A stretch of 64,000 nucleotides of DNA from Gossypium raimondii (GCF_025698545.1 NC_068576.1:53726390-53790389); one strand, 5' to 3'. Shown: positions 48,431 through 60,979, counted from the first letter of the stretch. The notes: a model not told the origin generated them from the sequence alone. Numbers and translations: made by a program.

Positions 48431-50011
48431 ATGGGAGATATGGAATTTCAGCAGCGTTGGGAGTTCAGGAGGAACGATGATGAACTCGATTCTTCATTCG
48501 ATGATTCGGTATCAAGTGACGGGTCACTTATCAGAAAGCAGAAGCTGGTCTCAAGATTGATTTCACTTGGTGATGATGAAAGTAGTGAAATTAGTAGACT
48601 TAAGCAGAAGGACAATGAGAATCCTGCAAAAGAGGATCAAATTAATGTTGGGAAGGTTAAGAAAAGGAAAACTAGGAATATGAGCAGCAGGAACAAAATG
48701 AAGAAGGATTCTGTTGAAAAAGTTGATTTGCAGAAGGGTGAAACAAGTGCTTATGATCACCATGCCCCATTGGATGATCTTAAAAACTTCATGGATTCAT
48801 TGTTAAAAGATCTTAAAGTTACAAGAGAAAGTTTATTGAAATGGATGATGGATGAAATGCAAAAATTGGTGACTGATCATCCAAGGGGGAAAAAACCTGG
48901 AGATGACAAGGTTCAATTGCAGACAAGGAAAAAATCTAAAAAAGTTGAAGATCGAAATGGAAAATTTCACATGGAAAGCACGCGATTTCGACACTCGAGC
49001 AAGACTGACAAATGTACTCGAGTCCAACAGCAAAACAAGCTGCAGGTACCAATTCGAGTTGAGGAGAACAATAACAAGCAGCATCAGAATGGTTTCGGAT
49101 ATGGCATGGATAGATCTTTAACTAGATTTCCTACAGGTAATACTGCTACTGGTTCTACTGATTATTTCAATACATTAGGAGATCGACTCGGGTCTGGAAA
49201 AGTTGTTGAGCTTATTACTTCACCAAAAAGGAAAGGAGATAGCTCGTTGATAGCTGCTGCAAATCCGAATCTTCAAACAAGTGATACTGATCAAAATGTT
49301 CAAGTCCATTGTCATACTGGTGTTGTTTTAGCCATAGAAGCTCAAAAAGCCAAGAGTGGATCTATGAAGAGGAGTGCGAAAGGTAAGGAGACAGTTGATC
49401 TCCGCGATCACCATCAAGTACCTGAAGATCAAGCGAGCCATGGCCAAGGCATTACAACCATAGGCGCCGGTACTAACATAGAAAAGCCGGGATCATCGGT
49501 TGTTCAACATTTTCTATCTAGTCCCTTTGGTCAGGCACCTTGGGCAATATATCCCACGTTACCAACTCTTCTAAATGACCCAAAATTTGCAAATCAGGGG
49601 CTTGATGCTTCATCATGCAACCATGTGGTACCAAGAGTGAACCAAATGCTGGAACCAGGTTCTAATCAAGGATCATTTCCAATTATCCCACCAGACGAAA
49701 CCATTCAAAGATTCGCATGGATGGGATCCAGCACCCCAACTTCTGGTATTGGAACTGGATTTCCTTTCCCATTTCATCAGGGTCTAGATTTTGGTTTAAG
49801 CATTCCAAATCCAAAACAAGTCAACCCACAAAATCTTTCACAAGAAACTAACAAACCCCTGGGCTTGAAGATGAATGGTGGAGCTACAAAGTTCTCTAGT
49901 GGAAGCTATAATTTACCAGAATATAATGCTGCGCACAATCACCATAGCCATGGAAGACTTATATCATATCAGATGCAAAACCTTAAAGATGGTCATCTTT
50001 TCCTACAGTAA
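48431..50011 (+). CDS. Single-exon 526-aa protein, function unknown, probably nuclear
   Basis: The frame starts MGDMEFQQRWEFRRNDDELD with a stop codon directly upstream and is open for 526 codons without introns. An acidic/serine-rich N-terminus (DSSFDDSVSSDG) is followed by basic clusters (KVKKRKTRNMSSRNKMKK, residues about 75-92) suitable for nuclear import. The helix-forming segment DDLKNFMDSLLKDLKVTRES and following LLKWMMDEMQKLV (about 115-147) looks like the best-conserved part. The rest is low-complexity, rich in Gln, Asn, Ser, Gly and Pro (SSPFGQAPWAIYPTLPTLL, then GIGTGFPFPFHQGLDFGL). No enzyme motif, membrane segment or DNA-binding fold is recognised. It sits upstream of and co-oriented with the SPPL gene, 2 kb apart. 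Its long clean frame makes it a real gene; I assign no function. Confidence 0.8.
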   Translation: MGDMEFQQRWEFRRNDDELDSSFDDSVSSDGSLIRKQKLVSRLISLGDDESSEISRLKQKDNENPAKEDQINVGKVKKRKTRNMSSRNKMKKDSVEKVDLQKGETSAYDHHAPLDDLKNFMDSLLKDLKVTRESLLKWMMDEMQKLVTDHPRGKKPGDDKVQLQTRKKSKKVEDRNGKFHMESTRFRHSSKTDKCTRVQQQNKLQVPIRVEENNNKQHQNGFGYGMDRSLTRFPTGNTATGSTDYFNTLGDRLGSGKVVELITSPKRKGDSSLIAAANPNLQTSDTDQNVQVHCHTGVVLAIEAQKAKSGSMKRSAKGKETVDLRDHHQVPEDQASHGQGITTIGAGTNIEKPGSSVVQHFLSSPFGQAPWAIYPTLPTLLNDPKFANQGLDASSCNHVVPRVNQMLEPGSNQGSFPIIPPDETIQRFAWMGSSTPTSGIGTGFPFPFHQGLDFGLSIPNPKQVNPQNLSQETNKPLGLKMNGGATKFSSGSYNLPEYNAAHNHHSHGRLISYQMQNLKDGHLFLQ

Positions 50012-51967
50012 TTTAGTTCAAAACCAGGAACAAAGTCTCTTTTCATTTCCATGATGTTCATCATCAGCATTTTCTTTGTTTTCCTCATCCGTTGATCTTT
50101 ATAAACCTGAATTGATGTTCTTTTTATAACATGGCAGTAAACATTCCAACCTGTTGGATATTGATGAATGTATCAGAAACCAAATGGTGTGAGGAACTGA
50201 AAATGAGTATTGCTTCTAGAAAGTATTTGTTTGACTTGGGGGTGTTCATTGAATGTGGATGGAATCACTAAATATTGACTCTAATCAGTTCCATTAAAGT
50301 TAGAAATTCCATATATGATTCTTTCCCCACTTAAAAAATCTCATCTGTCTGCCATAAGTGACTGTATAATTAAACAGAGGATCTTCCTAGCTTCCTCATG
50401 TTGGAGTTTGGACACTTTTTGGATAATTATTAGTACTTTTTTAATTTAAACAATGACATCCCACCATCATTTTCAATTTAATAGCTAGAACCTTGTTCAT
50501 CTTTCAAAGCACTTCCTATTACAACTGTGAATCCGGATTCTGTCTGTTTTGGTTAATGCCATCGGTTTTATTAACAAACTTTAGGGCTAATATATATTTT
50601 CGTCGATTGGTATTAATTTTAGTGCTAATTATAAATTTTTATCAAATTATATTTGAAACCTAAATAAAATCACATCCGTCAATCTGTATTTAATAAATTA
50701 AACAAATGCACAATTAATAATAAATTTACTATACTAATAAAATCATAAAATTTCAAACTCAATAATATTAACAATTAATTTTCTTCAAATCAACCTTAAA
50801 ACTCGAATTAAATACAAAAGTTAGCTAAAAGGTTATCATCTCATTATGTTTGGATACTCATGTACCAAATTGGATAAAAAAACAACATAAGTACCACATT
50901 AAAAGAAAATATCCTCAAATACCAAATGAGATATTAATTATTTTCTTTGTCCATTTAAGCGCTTTTCTCTCAATTAAATACTTATATTTTTAATTGGAAC
51001 ATATACATCAAATATTCATTCGTTTATGTGATATTTATTTTGGATATCAAATTAAATATTAAAATCAAAATAAAGAATCTAAATTTAAAGCTTGAATCCT
51101 TTTACTTATTCCAACCAAGCTGAGACTTTTGTTGGGGAAAGAAAAAATATTACAACGTTAGTGATCATAAATGAGAAAGTGTGGTCTTATTAATTAGGGT
51201 AAAACATACCCACATGCATGGTCCAATAATAAACAACAGAAAACGCGTCCCCAACGTTTTGATGTTCCAACACTTGAAGCCATGAAAGATAGACAACCGA
51301 CACATGGAGAAATAATAAGTTTTCTTGTTTTTTTTTTGGGGGAGAAAATCTCAATGATTTCTGCCTTATCGTAATTGAAAGTGATCCCTTTTATGTATTT
51401 CATTTGTAGTGAATCATTGTCGCAATATGAATTAGATTAGCCAATCAAGAATTTCTTTCTTCCACTGAATGGAAGATTTTAAAAAGGGGAATGAATTCAA
51501 CTTTGATTGGATTCTCTGTAACTTGGAAAAGAATGGGTTTGGAATTTGTGAATAAATTTTAACTTTACACTACATACTCAAATATTCAAAGGGTACTATA
51601 CAAGAACAGATTACAAAAATGGAAAAGAAGAAACTTTTTTTTGGAGAAAAACTGTCATGTGATTCCTTCACAAATCACAATCGTCTTTCCATTTGAGAAA
51701 TGGCCAAATAATGCATATTGGGTTTTGAGAATTCGAGGCTTTTGACGGTTGCTTAGCTTATTAGCTCATTTTTCTCTCCCAAAACTAGCAGATCCATTGC
51801 TCATTTATTAACTACTACAGCTCTTACTCCTGTTCATTATTTTATTAAATACTAAGAAGAAAACAAAAGGCCAACAATACCATAAAGCAAAGATTTCTGA
51901 AATGCGTAGAAACAAGGGAACTTCAAACAGTCCCTGAACTAGAAGAAGTAGAACGAAAACCCCATCA
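50012..51967. other. 3' UTR of the 526-aa gene, AT-rich intergenic DNA, SPPL promoter
   Basis: The first 300 bases are likely 3' UTR. 50560-51120 is AT-rich with repeat-like phrases. 51700-51967 is the probable SPPL promoter and leader. No gene is seen. Confidence 0.4.
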
Positions 51968-54900
51968 ATGGATTTGCAGTTTTTTTGCAGAGTATTCTTA
52001 ATTACAGCCCTGATTTCACTTGTCTGTCAAGTATGCTCTGTTACAGCCGGTGATATAGTGCACGACGATGATTTAGCTCCAAAGAAGCCCGGTTGTGAGA
52101 ACGATTTCGTTCTGGTATTAATTTTTCGAGAATGCTGCTTCTTTTGCTACTACCCAGTTCTTGTTTCCTCGTTTTCTCAACTGGGTTTTGCTTGAATTTT
52201 GGCTTTTGATTTCTTGAATGACTCAAATTTGTCTGTAAAAAGTAAACTAGCTCCATTTTGGTAAATTATTAGTAGATACAGCATGCTTTTATAGTCTTAA
52301 CTAGGTGGCTGACCCTGTGTCTTTTTCTTTTCTGATACAATTGTAATTTGCTGATTTTTATGCAGTTATTTCCCCTTGGAATTTCTATTTGCTTATTGTA
52401 TATTACATTTCGAGATTGATAGTTACTTGCTGTTTGTCTTTGTGGTTTATCTTACAAAAATTCTACAAGTTGGAATGAGATGGGTCATATGGGATTTCCT
52501 GCACTCTGTCAACTGTCATTTTGTTTCCCCTTTTTAAGTTTAGGGCTTTCCATGTTATTGGAGTGGAGTTGTTTTTTCAGAACTGATTTGTGCAGCTGTT
52601 GTATCTTGTTGAGCATTATCCTTGTTTATCTTTTGTCAATAGAGTTTAACAGTCAATTGTCTCAAAATTGATAGGTCAAAGTTCAAACTTGGATTGATGG
52701 CATAGAGGATGCCGAGTTTGTCGGTGTAGGTGCCAGATTTGGTACTACTATAGTGTCGAAGGAGAAAAATGCAAATCAAAGACGCCTCATTCTTTCTGAC
52801 CCTCGCGATTGTTGTAGTGCCCCAAAGAATAAGGTTTGTTTATTTTGTTACTGATTTACCCTTACATCTTTGTATGACATGCACAACAAGCAAGTATAGT
52901 AGTAAGTTCAGTTACTAATATCAATGGTTTTCTTAGCTTGCTAATGATGTCATTATGGTGGACCGAGGTCACTGCAAATTCACAACCAAGGCAAACTATG
53001 CACAGGCAGCTCATGCTTCAGCTATTCTCATTATAAATAACCAAAAGGGTAATCAAGGCTTTTGGTCATTATTTGATTCATGTGTTAATTAGTTGGGGTT
53101 CTTAAGTGCATTGTTGTATAAACTGGAAAAAAATGGACTTTCGACGTTTTTCCAAAATTTACCCTTTTGGATTGTCATGGAAAAATGTGGTTGGCAGAAC
53201 TCACTTTTTAAATAATTGTTGGATGAGTAGTTTGACCTATAAAGATGACATGTTGGAGGACAAGTACATTGCTAAAGGTCAAACTCGTACTTTCCATGCA
53301 GAACTCTACAAGATGGTATGTGAACCTGATGAAACTGATCTAGATATACATATACCTGCTGTCATGCTCCCACAAGATGCTGGTACAAGCTTGGAGAAAA
53401 TGCTGATTAGTAATTCATCAGGTAAGCTTCCATTCTGTATTTGTTTTTCTTTAAATTTTCTCCGGCATATACTATCACCGTACTAAGGGTGAGTTTGGAT
53501 GGGTGGTGCGTTTACCTGCGGTTAATGTAAAAATAGTGGTGGCGGTGAGATTAGATACTGTAGCGATACTGTAGCGTGAGACAAAAAGTAAGCTAAACGC
53601 ACCGCACCGCACCCAATCGCCCATCCAAACTCACCCTAAGACCAATAAATGTTTCTTTCTAAATGCTTTGTGCTTTTGCAGTGTCTGTACAGCTTTACTC
53701 TCCGACACGACCGCTAGTTGACATAGCTGAAGTGTTTTTATGGTTGATGGCTGTTGGTACCATATTGTGTGCTTCATATTGGTCCGCATGGAGTGCAAGA
53801 GAAGCCGCAATTGAGCAGGACAAACTATTAAAGGTCAGAATGAGTTAAATTTACGTATTTCCCATGCAGCATGTCCAGAGTTGTGTCATGTTTATGGCCA
53901 TATTATGCTTATTAATTTGTAGACCTTATCTTGTAAATGCAGGATGCCTTGGATGAAATTCCAGACACCAGACCTGTAGGTTCTGGTGGAATTGTGGACA
54001 TCAACACTACATCAGCCATCTTATTTGTTTTTGTTGCTTCTTGCTTCTTGGTTATGCTTTACAAACTTATGTCATATTGGTTTGTTGAGCTCTTGGTGGT
54101 TCTTTTCTGCATAGGTGGTGTGGAGGTACAACTTCCTTTCATTATTCATCTACGCATGCATGCATACGAAGCTTCGCTTAATTCATGTTATAGTTTTACA
54201 TGCACAACGTGTTTCTATAACATTACCATTTTTATTCTCACTTTTTGCCATATATTTCAATGAAATTTTTAACTCTAAAGTCTAATATATTTGCAGGGCC
54301 TTCAAACTTGCTCGGTTGCTTTACTGTCAAGGTATTTTATATTTCTTTCTTAGTATGAACTCAGTATCTTATGAGAAGTTTACATTAAAGGTTCTGCCAA
54401 GTCATCCACTTGTTGGTTTATTGTTGCTTGATTCTTGAATATTTACTGCTGAGCATGTATTATTATTTTATTTTTTGCATGATATGGTGAGGATGATGAT
54501 AACATCAAAGTATTATGGGAAGTTGAATGGAAGGATTTAGTTTGAAAACTTTATCGGTTCGCAATGGGGTCAATCTCATCAATAGATAAAGAAAAATGGT
54601 TGGAGTTTGTAGCTATGGATGCTTATGATTTATTAGTTTCTATCTCTATTTCTACAACCTTCATTAGTTAAGTAAATTGACTTGCCTTTTCAACATTGTG
54701 AATAAATTTTTATATCTCACAGGTGGTTCAAGCGTGCTGGAAAATCATACATTAAAGTGCCTTTCTTTGGAACTCTCTCATACCTTACATTGGCAGTTTC
54801 CCCTTTCTGCATAGCATTTGCTGTTGTTTGGGCTGTTTACCGCAATGTTTCCTTTGCTTGGATAGGTCAAGATATACTAGTAAGGATATACTTTCTTGTT

Positions 54901-57016
54901 AATTTTCCTAATATAGTTCAAGATTGTTGAAGTTCAGTTATGTGAATGATCAAAAATCCTTTTCTCAGTCTAGATTTTTACACTGTCAATTGTTTGATGC
55001 CCTAAAATTTGGGTTAGTTTAGCAACCATACATGAGAGTGAGTTCGATTGCTATGTGCTTCAACAATAGAATGTGCCTATCTTAGTGCACCATTTGTACC
55101 TTATCTCGTGGAGTAACATTTTTCTTTCACATAAATGGCAGAGTAGGTTTAAAACAAGTTTATGCTTCAACTAATAGACAATGTCTTTTGTTTTCCCTAA
55201 ACCTATGGCTTTGCTAGAATATTCACTCCAAGTAAATTTAGAATTCTCTAACCAGTCAATATGGAGCTATCTAAGTATCCTGTATTCCAACACCACATTA
55301 ACGAGTAATGATCTCTACCATCATTTAGGTGGATGGATATGAGACAAATGGCTTATTCCTAGTTCTTGTGCTTCTCTCGCCTTCCTTTTTTTCTAATAAG
55401 ATGTTGATGCAAGATTAACATGGCGGAGTTCAATTTATAATTTTGTTTTTTGCTCAGGGAATTGCTCTTATAATCACAGTTCTGCAAATTGTCCATGTAC
55501 CTAATCTCAAGGTAGCATTACAACTTTATTTACTCCATCTCGTTATGTTTTAGACTTGTATGAATCGCCATTATATTCCTCAGTTTTCTCTTTGGACGCC
55601 CCAAATAATCAAATATTCAATGATTTTGATCAATTCTACTATATCTAGGAAACAAATTGTTATTCTGACATATCTCTGAATCAGGTGGGAACAGTTCTAC
55701 TCAGTTGTGCCTTCTTATATGACATCTTTTGGGTGTTTGTTTCAAAAAAGTTGTTCCATGAAAGCGTGATGATTGTGGTAAGTAATCCGTCTTATCCAAC
55801 TCTAGTCCATGTGCTATATCAGAATTAGAAGGTTAGTCTTTATACTATTAAGGATATTCAAAATATGAAAGGCTAGAAAGTAATACTGATTTACTCGTGT
55901 CTATTGCATAGGTAGCTCGTGGGGATAGAAGCGGAGAGGATGGCATCCCAATGCTACTGAAGATCCCACGCATGTTTGATCCATGGGGCGGTTATAGCAT
56001 AATAGGATTTGGTGACATCCTTTTACCTGGCCTGTTGATAACATTTTCACTCAGGTCTCAACTGTTTTCTTCTTTTGCTAAATCTTTTATTCATGTTGCT
56101 GTTCTGTTCATGCAAACTTGGCCCTTAAATATTCATTCCTTTCTTCTACGAGAAAAATGCTCTTCCATACCCGTTCAAACAATGTGTTTTTAATTGGTTC
56201 TATAATATAGCATGTCAAGAAAACAAGTGCAATGTCCACTGATGGAATACTTTATAGAGTATTTCATGTTTCAGGCTACAAATACAAAATTCATGCATCA
56301 ATTTCCTGGTCAAGGATTATCTGAAATTTTATTTATCTCTTCATCTCATTAATCGGAAACAACGGTCCTTTTTTTTCCCTTTCTATTATTCACCGAGAAG
56401 TTAGAACTCACTTGAATCGCTCGTGTAACAGGTATGATTGGCTGGCTAACAAGACTCTTCGAGCTGGCTACTTTTTGTGGGCAATGATTGCTTATGGCTT
56501 AGGTAAGAGTCGACAATGAAATCATATTGGTCCCATAAACAAACAAACAAAAAAAACAGTAATTTTCTTGTTACTGTGACTGTTAAAACATTGTTTGTAG
56601 ACAAGTGAATTAAAATACAACTTGTGAAAATTCCCTTCAGTATGTAGCCATTACCCATCATTCACTTGGATTTTACAAATGACAGTTTTCAACTCCTTTC
56701 TCACTCATGGCAGGTCTTCTCATTACATATGTGGCTCTAAATTTAATGGATGGACATGGTCAACCAGCACTCCTTTACATTGTCCCTTTTACACTAGGTA
56801 ATATTTGTTACTAAAAGACAGTTTTCTTCGAAATTGAAAGCTGCAGTCTCGTTTACGAAAATTTAATTATACCTTGTTGCAGGAACCTTTTTAACCCTAG
56901 GAAAAAAGAGACGTGATCTAAGAGTTCTCTGGACAAGAGGAGAACCAGAAAGACCCTGTCCCCATATTCGACTTGAACACCAACATCGTGAAGAGCTGGA
57001 CGACAACGACCATTAG
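51968..57016 (+). CDS. SPPL: Signal peptide peptidase-like protease with PA domain (SPPL)
   Basis: Fourteen exons join in phase to 547 aa: 51968-52114, 52675-52833, 52937-53048, 53302-53421, 53682-53833, 53943-54125, 54297-54331, 54723-54879, 55458-55511, 55685-55777, 55912-56054, 56432-56502, 56714-56797 and 56883-57016. Residues 1-27 ([20 protein letters not shown]) form a signal peptide. A lumenal PA domain follows ([29 protein letters not shown]). The nine-TM GxGD protease core comes after, with catalytic FLYD (Asp about 386), GFGDILLPG (Asp about 439) and the QPALLY motif (P-A-L about 493-495). The C-terminus is short, basic then acidic. The family cleaves type II membrane proteins within the membrane; in plants it is placed in endosomes or vacuole. 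From memory of Arabidopsis gene order it would be the SPPL2 orthologue. The family call is certain; the exact subtype is not. Confidence 0.95.
53487..53636. mobile_element. 150-bp Tourist/PIF-Harbinger-type MITE in SPPL intron 4
   Basis: A perfect 17-bp terminal inverted repeat, GGGTGAGTTTGGATGGG at the left and its complement at the right, is flanked by the 3-bp duplication TAA (53484-53486 and 53637-53639). A TAA/TTA target duplication is typical of PIF/Harbinger MITEs. The interior holds GC-rich words (CGCACCGCACCGCACCC). The element lies wholly inside the intron 53422-53681. Confidence 0.9.
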
Positions 57017-57330
57017 TAAGACCCATTCTCTGTAATTTATATTGTAGAAATTGTTGTGTGGCTGAGGCTGTTCATTTGGAAACTTACTTTAGCTCTAGCA
57101 TAAATCTTGATGACCTTTGAAGACAAGACAAGGTATGTTATCAATTAACAATAGTATGTATCATTCAAAAAAAAAAAGACAAAAGAAAGTGTGCATTGAT
57201 AAGCTTCAAAGAATTGCAACCGTAGAATAGAATCTGAAGAATAAATCTTTCTAAAATTTTCATTTACAAGTTTAATGGCAAGGATGACCTGCGGCAATGT
57301 TGAAATGGGGTTCCATTATATGCCAATTAT
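57017..57330 (+). other. SPPL: Probable 3' UTR and downstream region of SPPL
   Basis: Non-coding sequence after the stop, with a run of A near 57168-57177. The transcript end was not fixed. Confidence 0.4.
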
Positions 57331-57364
57331 CATCTCTAGTATGCTTTTTTAAGAGTAAATTTGT

Positions 57365-57880
57365 TCTTGATTTTCTGGAATTGAAATGAAGAAAGCCAAG
57401 TTCTCTGACGTAAAATCCGGTGATAAATCGTGGACTTGTACCCAGAAATCAGCGAAAAAGAAATCATGCCTTCAGGATTCTCCCCTTTCACTAATTTGTG
57501 AATTAGCAGTAGACAATTATTAAATGACCGAGACCCATTTGAGATCACCTTCTTCAGATCAATAAGATGGTTAAAACTGAATCAGATATAGACCGCCCCT
57601 AATCGGTTTGATACTAGCTCCTTGTATAGCTCTACATAAGGATTACAATCTACATTCCATCGCTGCAAAATTGATTACTCTTTCAACCTAAAATTTACCG
57701 ACTAAACAAAGTTCATAGTTGATCTCCTCTTCTTGTATCTCTTCCGCGTTGATCACCAATTCCCTTTTTCTTTTTGGCAAAGATGAGTTTTGAAAATCTG
57801 ATTCCAGTCTAGAGAAGCAAACCATCCAAAGAACACGAAAATTTATTGACAAGCAAATACTAAACGGCATGGCCACTACT
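57365..57880 (-). pseudogene. LINE (L1-type) ORF1 fragment with DUF4283 domain
   Basis: On the minus strand, interrupted frames encode INAEEIQEEEINYELCLVGK, then FNNCLLLIHKLVKGENPEG and DFWVQVHDLSPDFTSENLA. These are the consecutive conserved blocks of DUF4283, the ORF1 domain of plant L1-type LINEs. Stops and a frameshift separate the blocks, and no ORF2, poly-A tail or target duplication is seen here. It is a decayed fragment downstream of the SPPL gene, probably inactive. Confidence 0.7.
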
Positions 57881-58572
57881 TGGAAAAAGAATAATTAAAA
57901 TATTTTTATAATTAATAAGTTTTTATTATTTTTAATTAAAAATTATTGAATATAAAATTTAAAAATAATAAAATAAATAGTAGAATGATAAATAAAAAAT
58001 AGATAAAATTATAAATTAATAAAAGATAAAAAGGTTAATGTACTATTTGCCCCCAAAGTTACACCCCATTATTACTTTGGTACCTAAAAGTTTTTCTGTA
58101 TCAATTTGGTACTGAAGTTTTCAATCCGTTATTAGTTTGCCCCCTGTTAACAATGTTGATATTTATTTTTCAAAAATAAATTAAAAAATCAAAAAAAGAA
58201 AAATAAAATAGCAAAAATAAAAAACTCTCAATTTTAAATAAAAATATAGAATTATATCCAAATCGTAGAATTTAAAAATTATTTATTTTATTTTTAAAAA
58301 TACATAAAACACAAAAAAGAGATAAAATACAAAAATTGTCAAACAAATTCAGAAAAATCTAAAAAAATTAACAAAACAAAAACATATATATATAGAAAGT
58401 TATATAAAATTTCTAGAAATTAAAAATATTTTTCTATTTAAAAGATACATAAAGTTTAAAAGTTCAAAAATACAAAAGTGTAAATTTTTTAAGAAAAGTT
58501 TCAATATATATATAATCGAAAAAAGTATGGAAAGCTTTAAATTATTGAAAATCATTTTTTTCACTTTGCCAT

Positions 58573-58911
58573 TGTTAAAGTCGTGTGACCCAAATTCTAA
58601 GAGATTACTTGCAAGTTAAGTTAAACAAAATATATCTTCTTTCTAGAAGATTTAATGTTTATGAGTATCATATATTTAGCATTTATTAACATAATATATT
58701 TGACTTTGATTAGAATTAGGTTTTTTTCAACCTATAAATAGATGTAGTCGAAACTTCTTTTGTAATTAGTAGAATTCGACATAGTGAATTTTCTTCTCCT
58801 CTACCCGTGGTTTTTCCCCGAAAGGGTTTCCACGTAAAAATCTGTGTGCTATTTATTTTTATTTCTCTTTTCTTTGCGATATATTGTCATTACCGACGTT
58901 CTATTTTCACA
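58573..58911 (+). repeat. Left LTR of the copia element
   Basis: The LTR is 339 bp and starts TGTTAAAG and ends TTTTCACA. It contains a TATA box (CCTATAAATAG near 58732) and GCGATATATTGTCATTACC near its 3' end, shared with the right LTR. Confidence 0.92.
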
Positions 58912-58953
58912 AATTAGTACCCGAGCTTCCGGGTTGTTCATCTCGATCACAGT

Positions 58954-59569
58954 AATGGCGTCTTTGAAGTATGAAATTCCGCTGTTGGATCGCAACACCA
59001 AATTTGTGTTGTGGCAAATTAAGATGCAAGCAGTTCTTGCTCAAATGGATATGGAGGATGCCCTGTTAGGGATAGATAAAATGCCTTCGACATTAACAGA
59101 TGAAGAGAAGAAGCGTAATGATCGAAAGGCATTAACACAATTACATCTGCATTTGTCTAACGAAATTTTGCAGGATATGATGAAGGAGAAGACCGTCGCT
59201 GCATTATGGAAGAGGCTGGAACAAATATGTATGTCGAAAACTCTAACCAGCAAGTTGTATATGAAGCAGTTTCTTTATGCTCATCGTTTGGAAGAAGGTG
59301 TGTCTGTGCACGAACACTTAACAGTGTTTAAAGAAATTCTCTCAAACTTGGAGGCCATAGAGGTTCAGTATGATAAGGAAGATCTAGGGTTTATTCTACT
59401 TTGTTTGTTGCCCCCGTCTTATTCAACCTTTAGAAATATAATTTTATATAGCCGTGAGTCTCTCACAATTAATGAGGTTTATGATTCTTTGACCTCGTAT
59501 GATAAAATGAAGCATCTTGTGGTTAAACCCGACTCTAAGGGAGAGGGTCTCATTGTTCGTAAAAGATAA
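58954..59569 (+). pseudogene. Copia gag
   Basis: From MASLKYEIPLLDRNTKFVLW the frame shows the copia Gag (UBN2-type) pattern: LWQIKMQAVL, ALTQLHLHLSNEILQDM, AALWKRLEQICMSKTLTSK, LYMKQFLYAHRLEEG, LLPPSYSTFRNIIL. It ends at 59569. The zinc knuckle CNFCKKKGHIKSEC lies just beyond, near 59668-59710, in another frame and followed by a stop, so full-length Gag is broken. A longer upstream frame exists but would start inside the LTR; the ATG at 58954 is preferred. Confidence 0.85.
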
Positions 59570-59839
59570 GATCGGAATGTTGATGACGATCATGGAAGGA
59601 CATAGGAATGAAATCCTCGTGGTAAATCTAAGGGTAGATCGAAGTCTTCAAACATAGATAAAACTTGTAACTTCTGCAAGAAGAAAGGACACATTAAATC
59701 TGAGTGCTATAAGCTATAGAACAAGATCAAAAGGGAGGCTGCGAATCAAAAGGGAAAACAACCAGAAAATTCCAGTGAAACTGATGTTGTAGAAGACTAC
59801 AACGATGGTGAACCTCTAGTCGCTTCTATCAACAATTCT

Positions 59840-60613
59840 AAAGTGAGCGAGTAGTGGATCCTTGATTCAGGTTGTACCTTCCACGTGAGTCCCAATCGGG
59901 ATTGGTTTACAACTTACGAAACAGTGTCTAAAGGTGTTGTTTTGATGAAAAATAATGCTTCGTGTAAAATTGCAGGTGTTGGAATGATTAAAGTTAAGAT
60001 GTTTGACGGAGTTGTCAGAACACTTAGTGACGTGCGACATGTTCCAAAATTAAAGAGAAATTTAATTTCGTTGAATACTCTTGATTCAAAAGGGTACAGA
60101 TACACAACTGAAAGTGGGATTTTAAAGATTTCTAAAGGTTCCCTCGTTGTAATGAAAGGGCAAAAAAAGACTGTCAAGTTCTATGTTTTGCAGGGTTCTA
60201 CTGTTACTGATGATGCAGCTGTCACTTCCTCTTTCTTGTCAGATAATGATATTACTAAACTTTCGCATATGCGCCTAGGGCATATAAGTGAGAATGACAT
60301 GGCAAAATTGAGCAAAAGAGGACTTCTTGATGGGCAAGGAATTTGCAAACTAAAGTTCTGTGAGCACTGCATTTTTGAGAAGCAAAAGAGAGTTCGATTC
60401 ACTAGAGAAATCCATAACACAAAGGGAACATTAGAGTATATTCATTCTGATTTGTGGAGGCCATCCAGAGTGCTTTGGAGAGGTGGAGTTAATTATATTC
60501 TAACTTTTATTGATGATTTTTTCAGAAAAGTTTGGGCGTTCTTCCTGAAGCAGAAGACCGATGTGTTTTCCGCCTTTAAGTCTTGGAAAACTATGATTGA
60601 GAAACATACGTGA
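59840..60613 (+). pseudogene. Copia protease, pre-integrase and integrase remnant
   Basis: WILDSGCTFHVSPNRDWF near 59853 is the copia protease active site; a stop codon directly precedes it. The frame continues with the GAG-pre-integrase zinc-binding region (MRLGHISENDMAKLSKRGLL, CEHCIFEKQKRVRF) and integrase core (YIHSDLWRPSRV, NYILTFIDDFFRKVWAFFLK) until a stop at 60611-60613. The rest of the integrase (60614-60960) is in broken frames. Confidence 0.85.
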
Positions 60614-60979
60614 AAACATATAAAATACCTCTGCACAGACAATGACTTAGAGTTTTGTTCTGATGAGTTTAATAAACTATGCAAGTTAGAAGGGATCATG
60701 AGACCCTTGACAATTCGTTATACTCCACAGTAAAACGGCATTACAGAACGAATGAACAGAACGATCATGGAGAAGGTTCAATGTATGTTGTCAAATGCCA
60801 ACTTACCAAAGTCGTTTTGGGCCGAAGCAGCCTCTACTGCATGTTTTTTGATCAACTGATCTCCATCTGTTGCCATTGAGAAAAGGACTCCACAAGAGGT
60901 ATGGTCTGGTAATCCTGCTAACTATTCTGATTTAAAGATCTTTGGGTGTCTTGCGTATGCTCATGTTAATAATGGAAAA

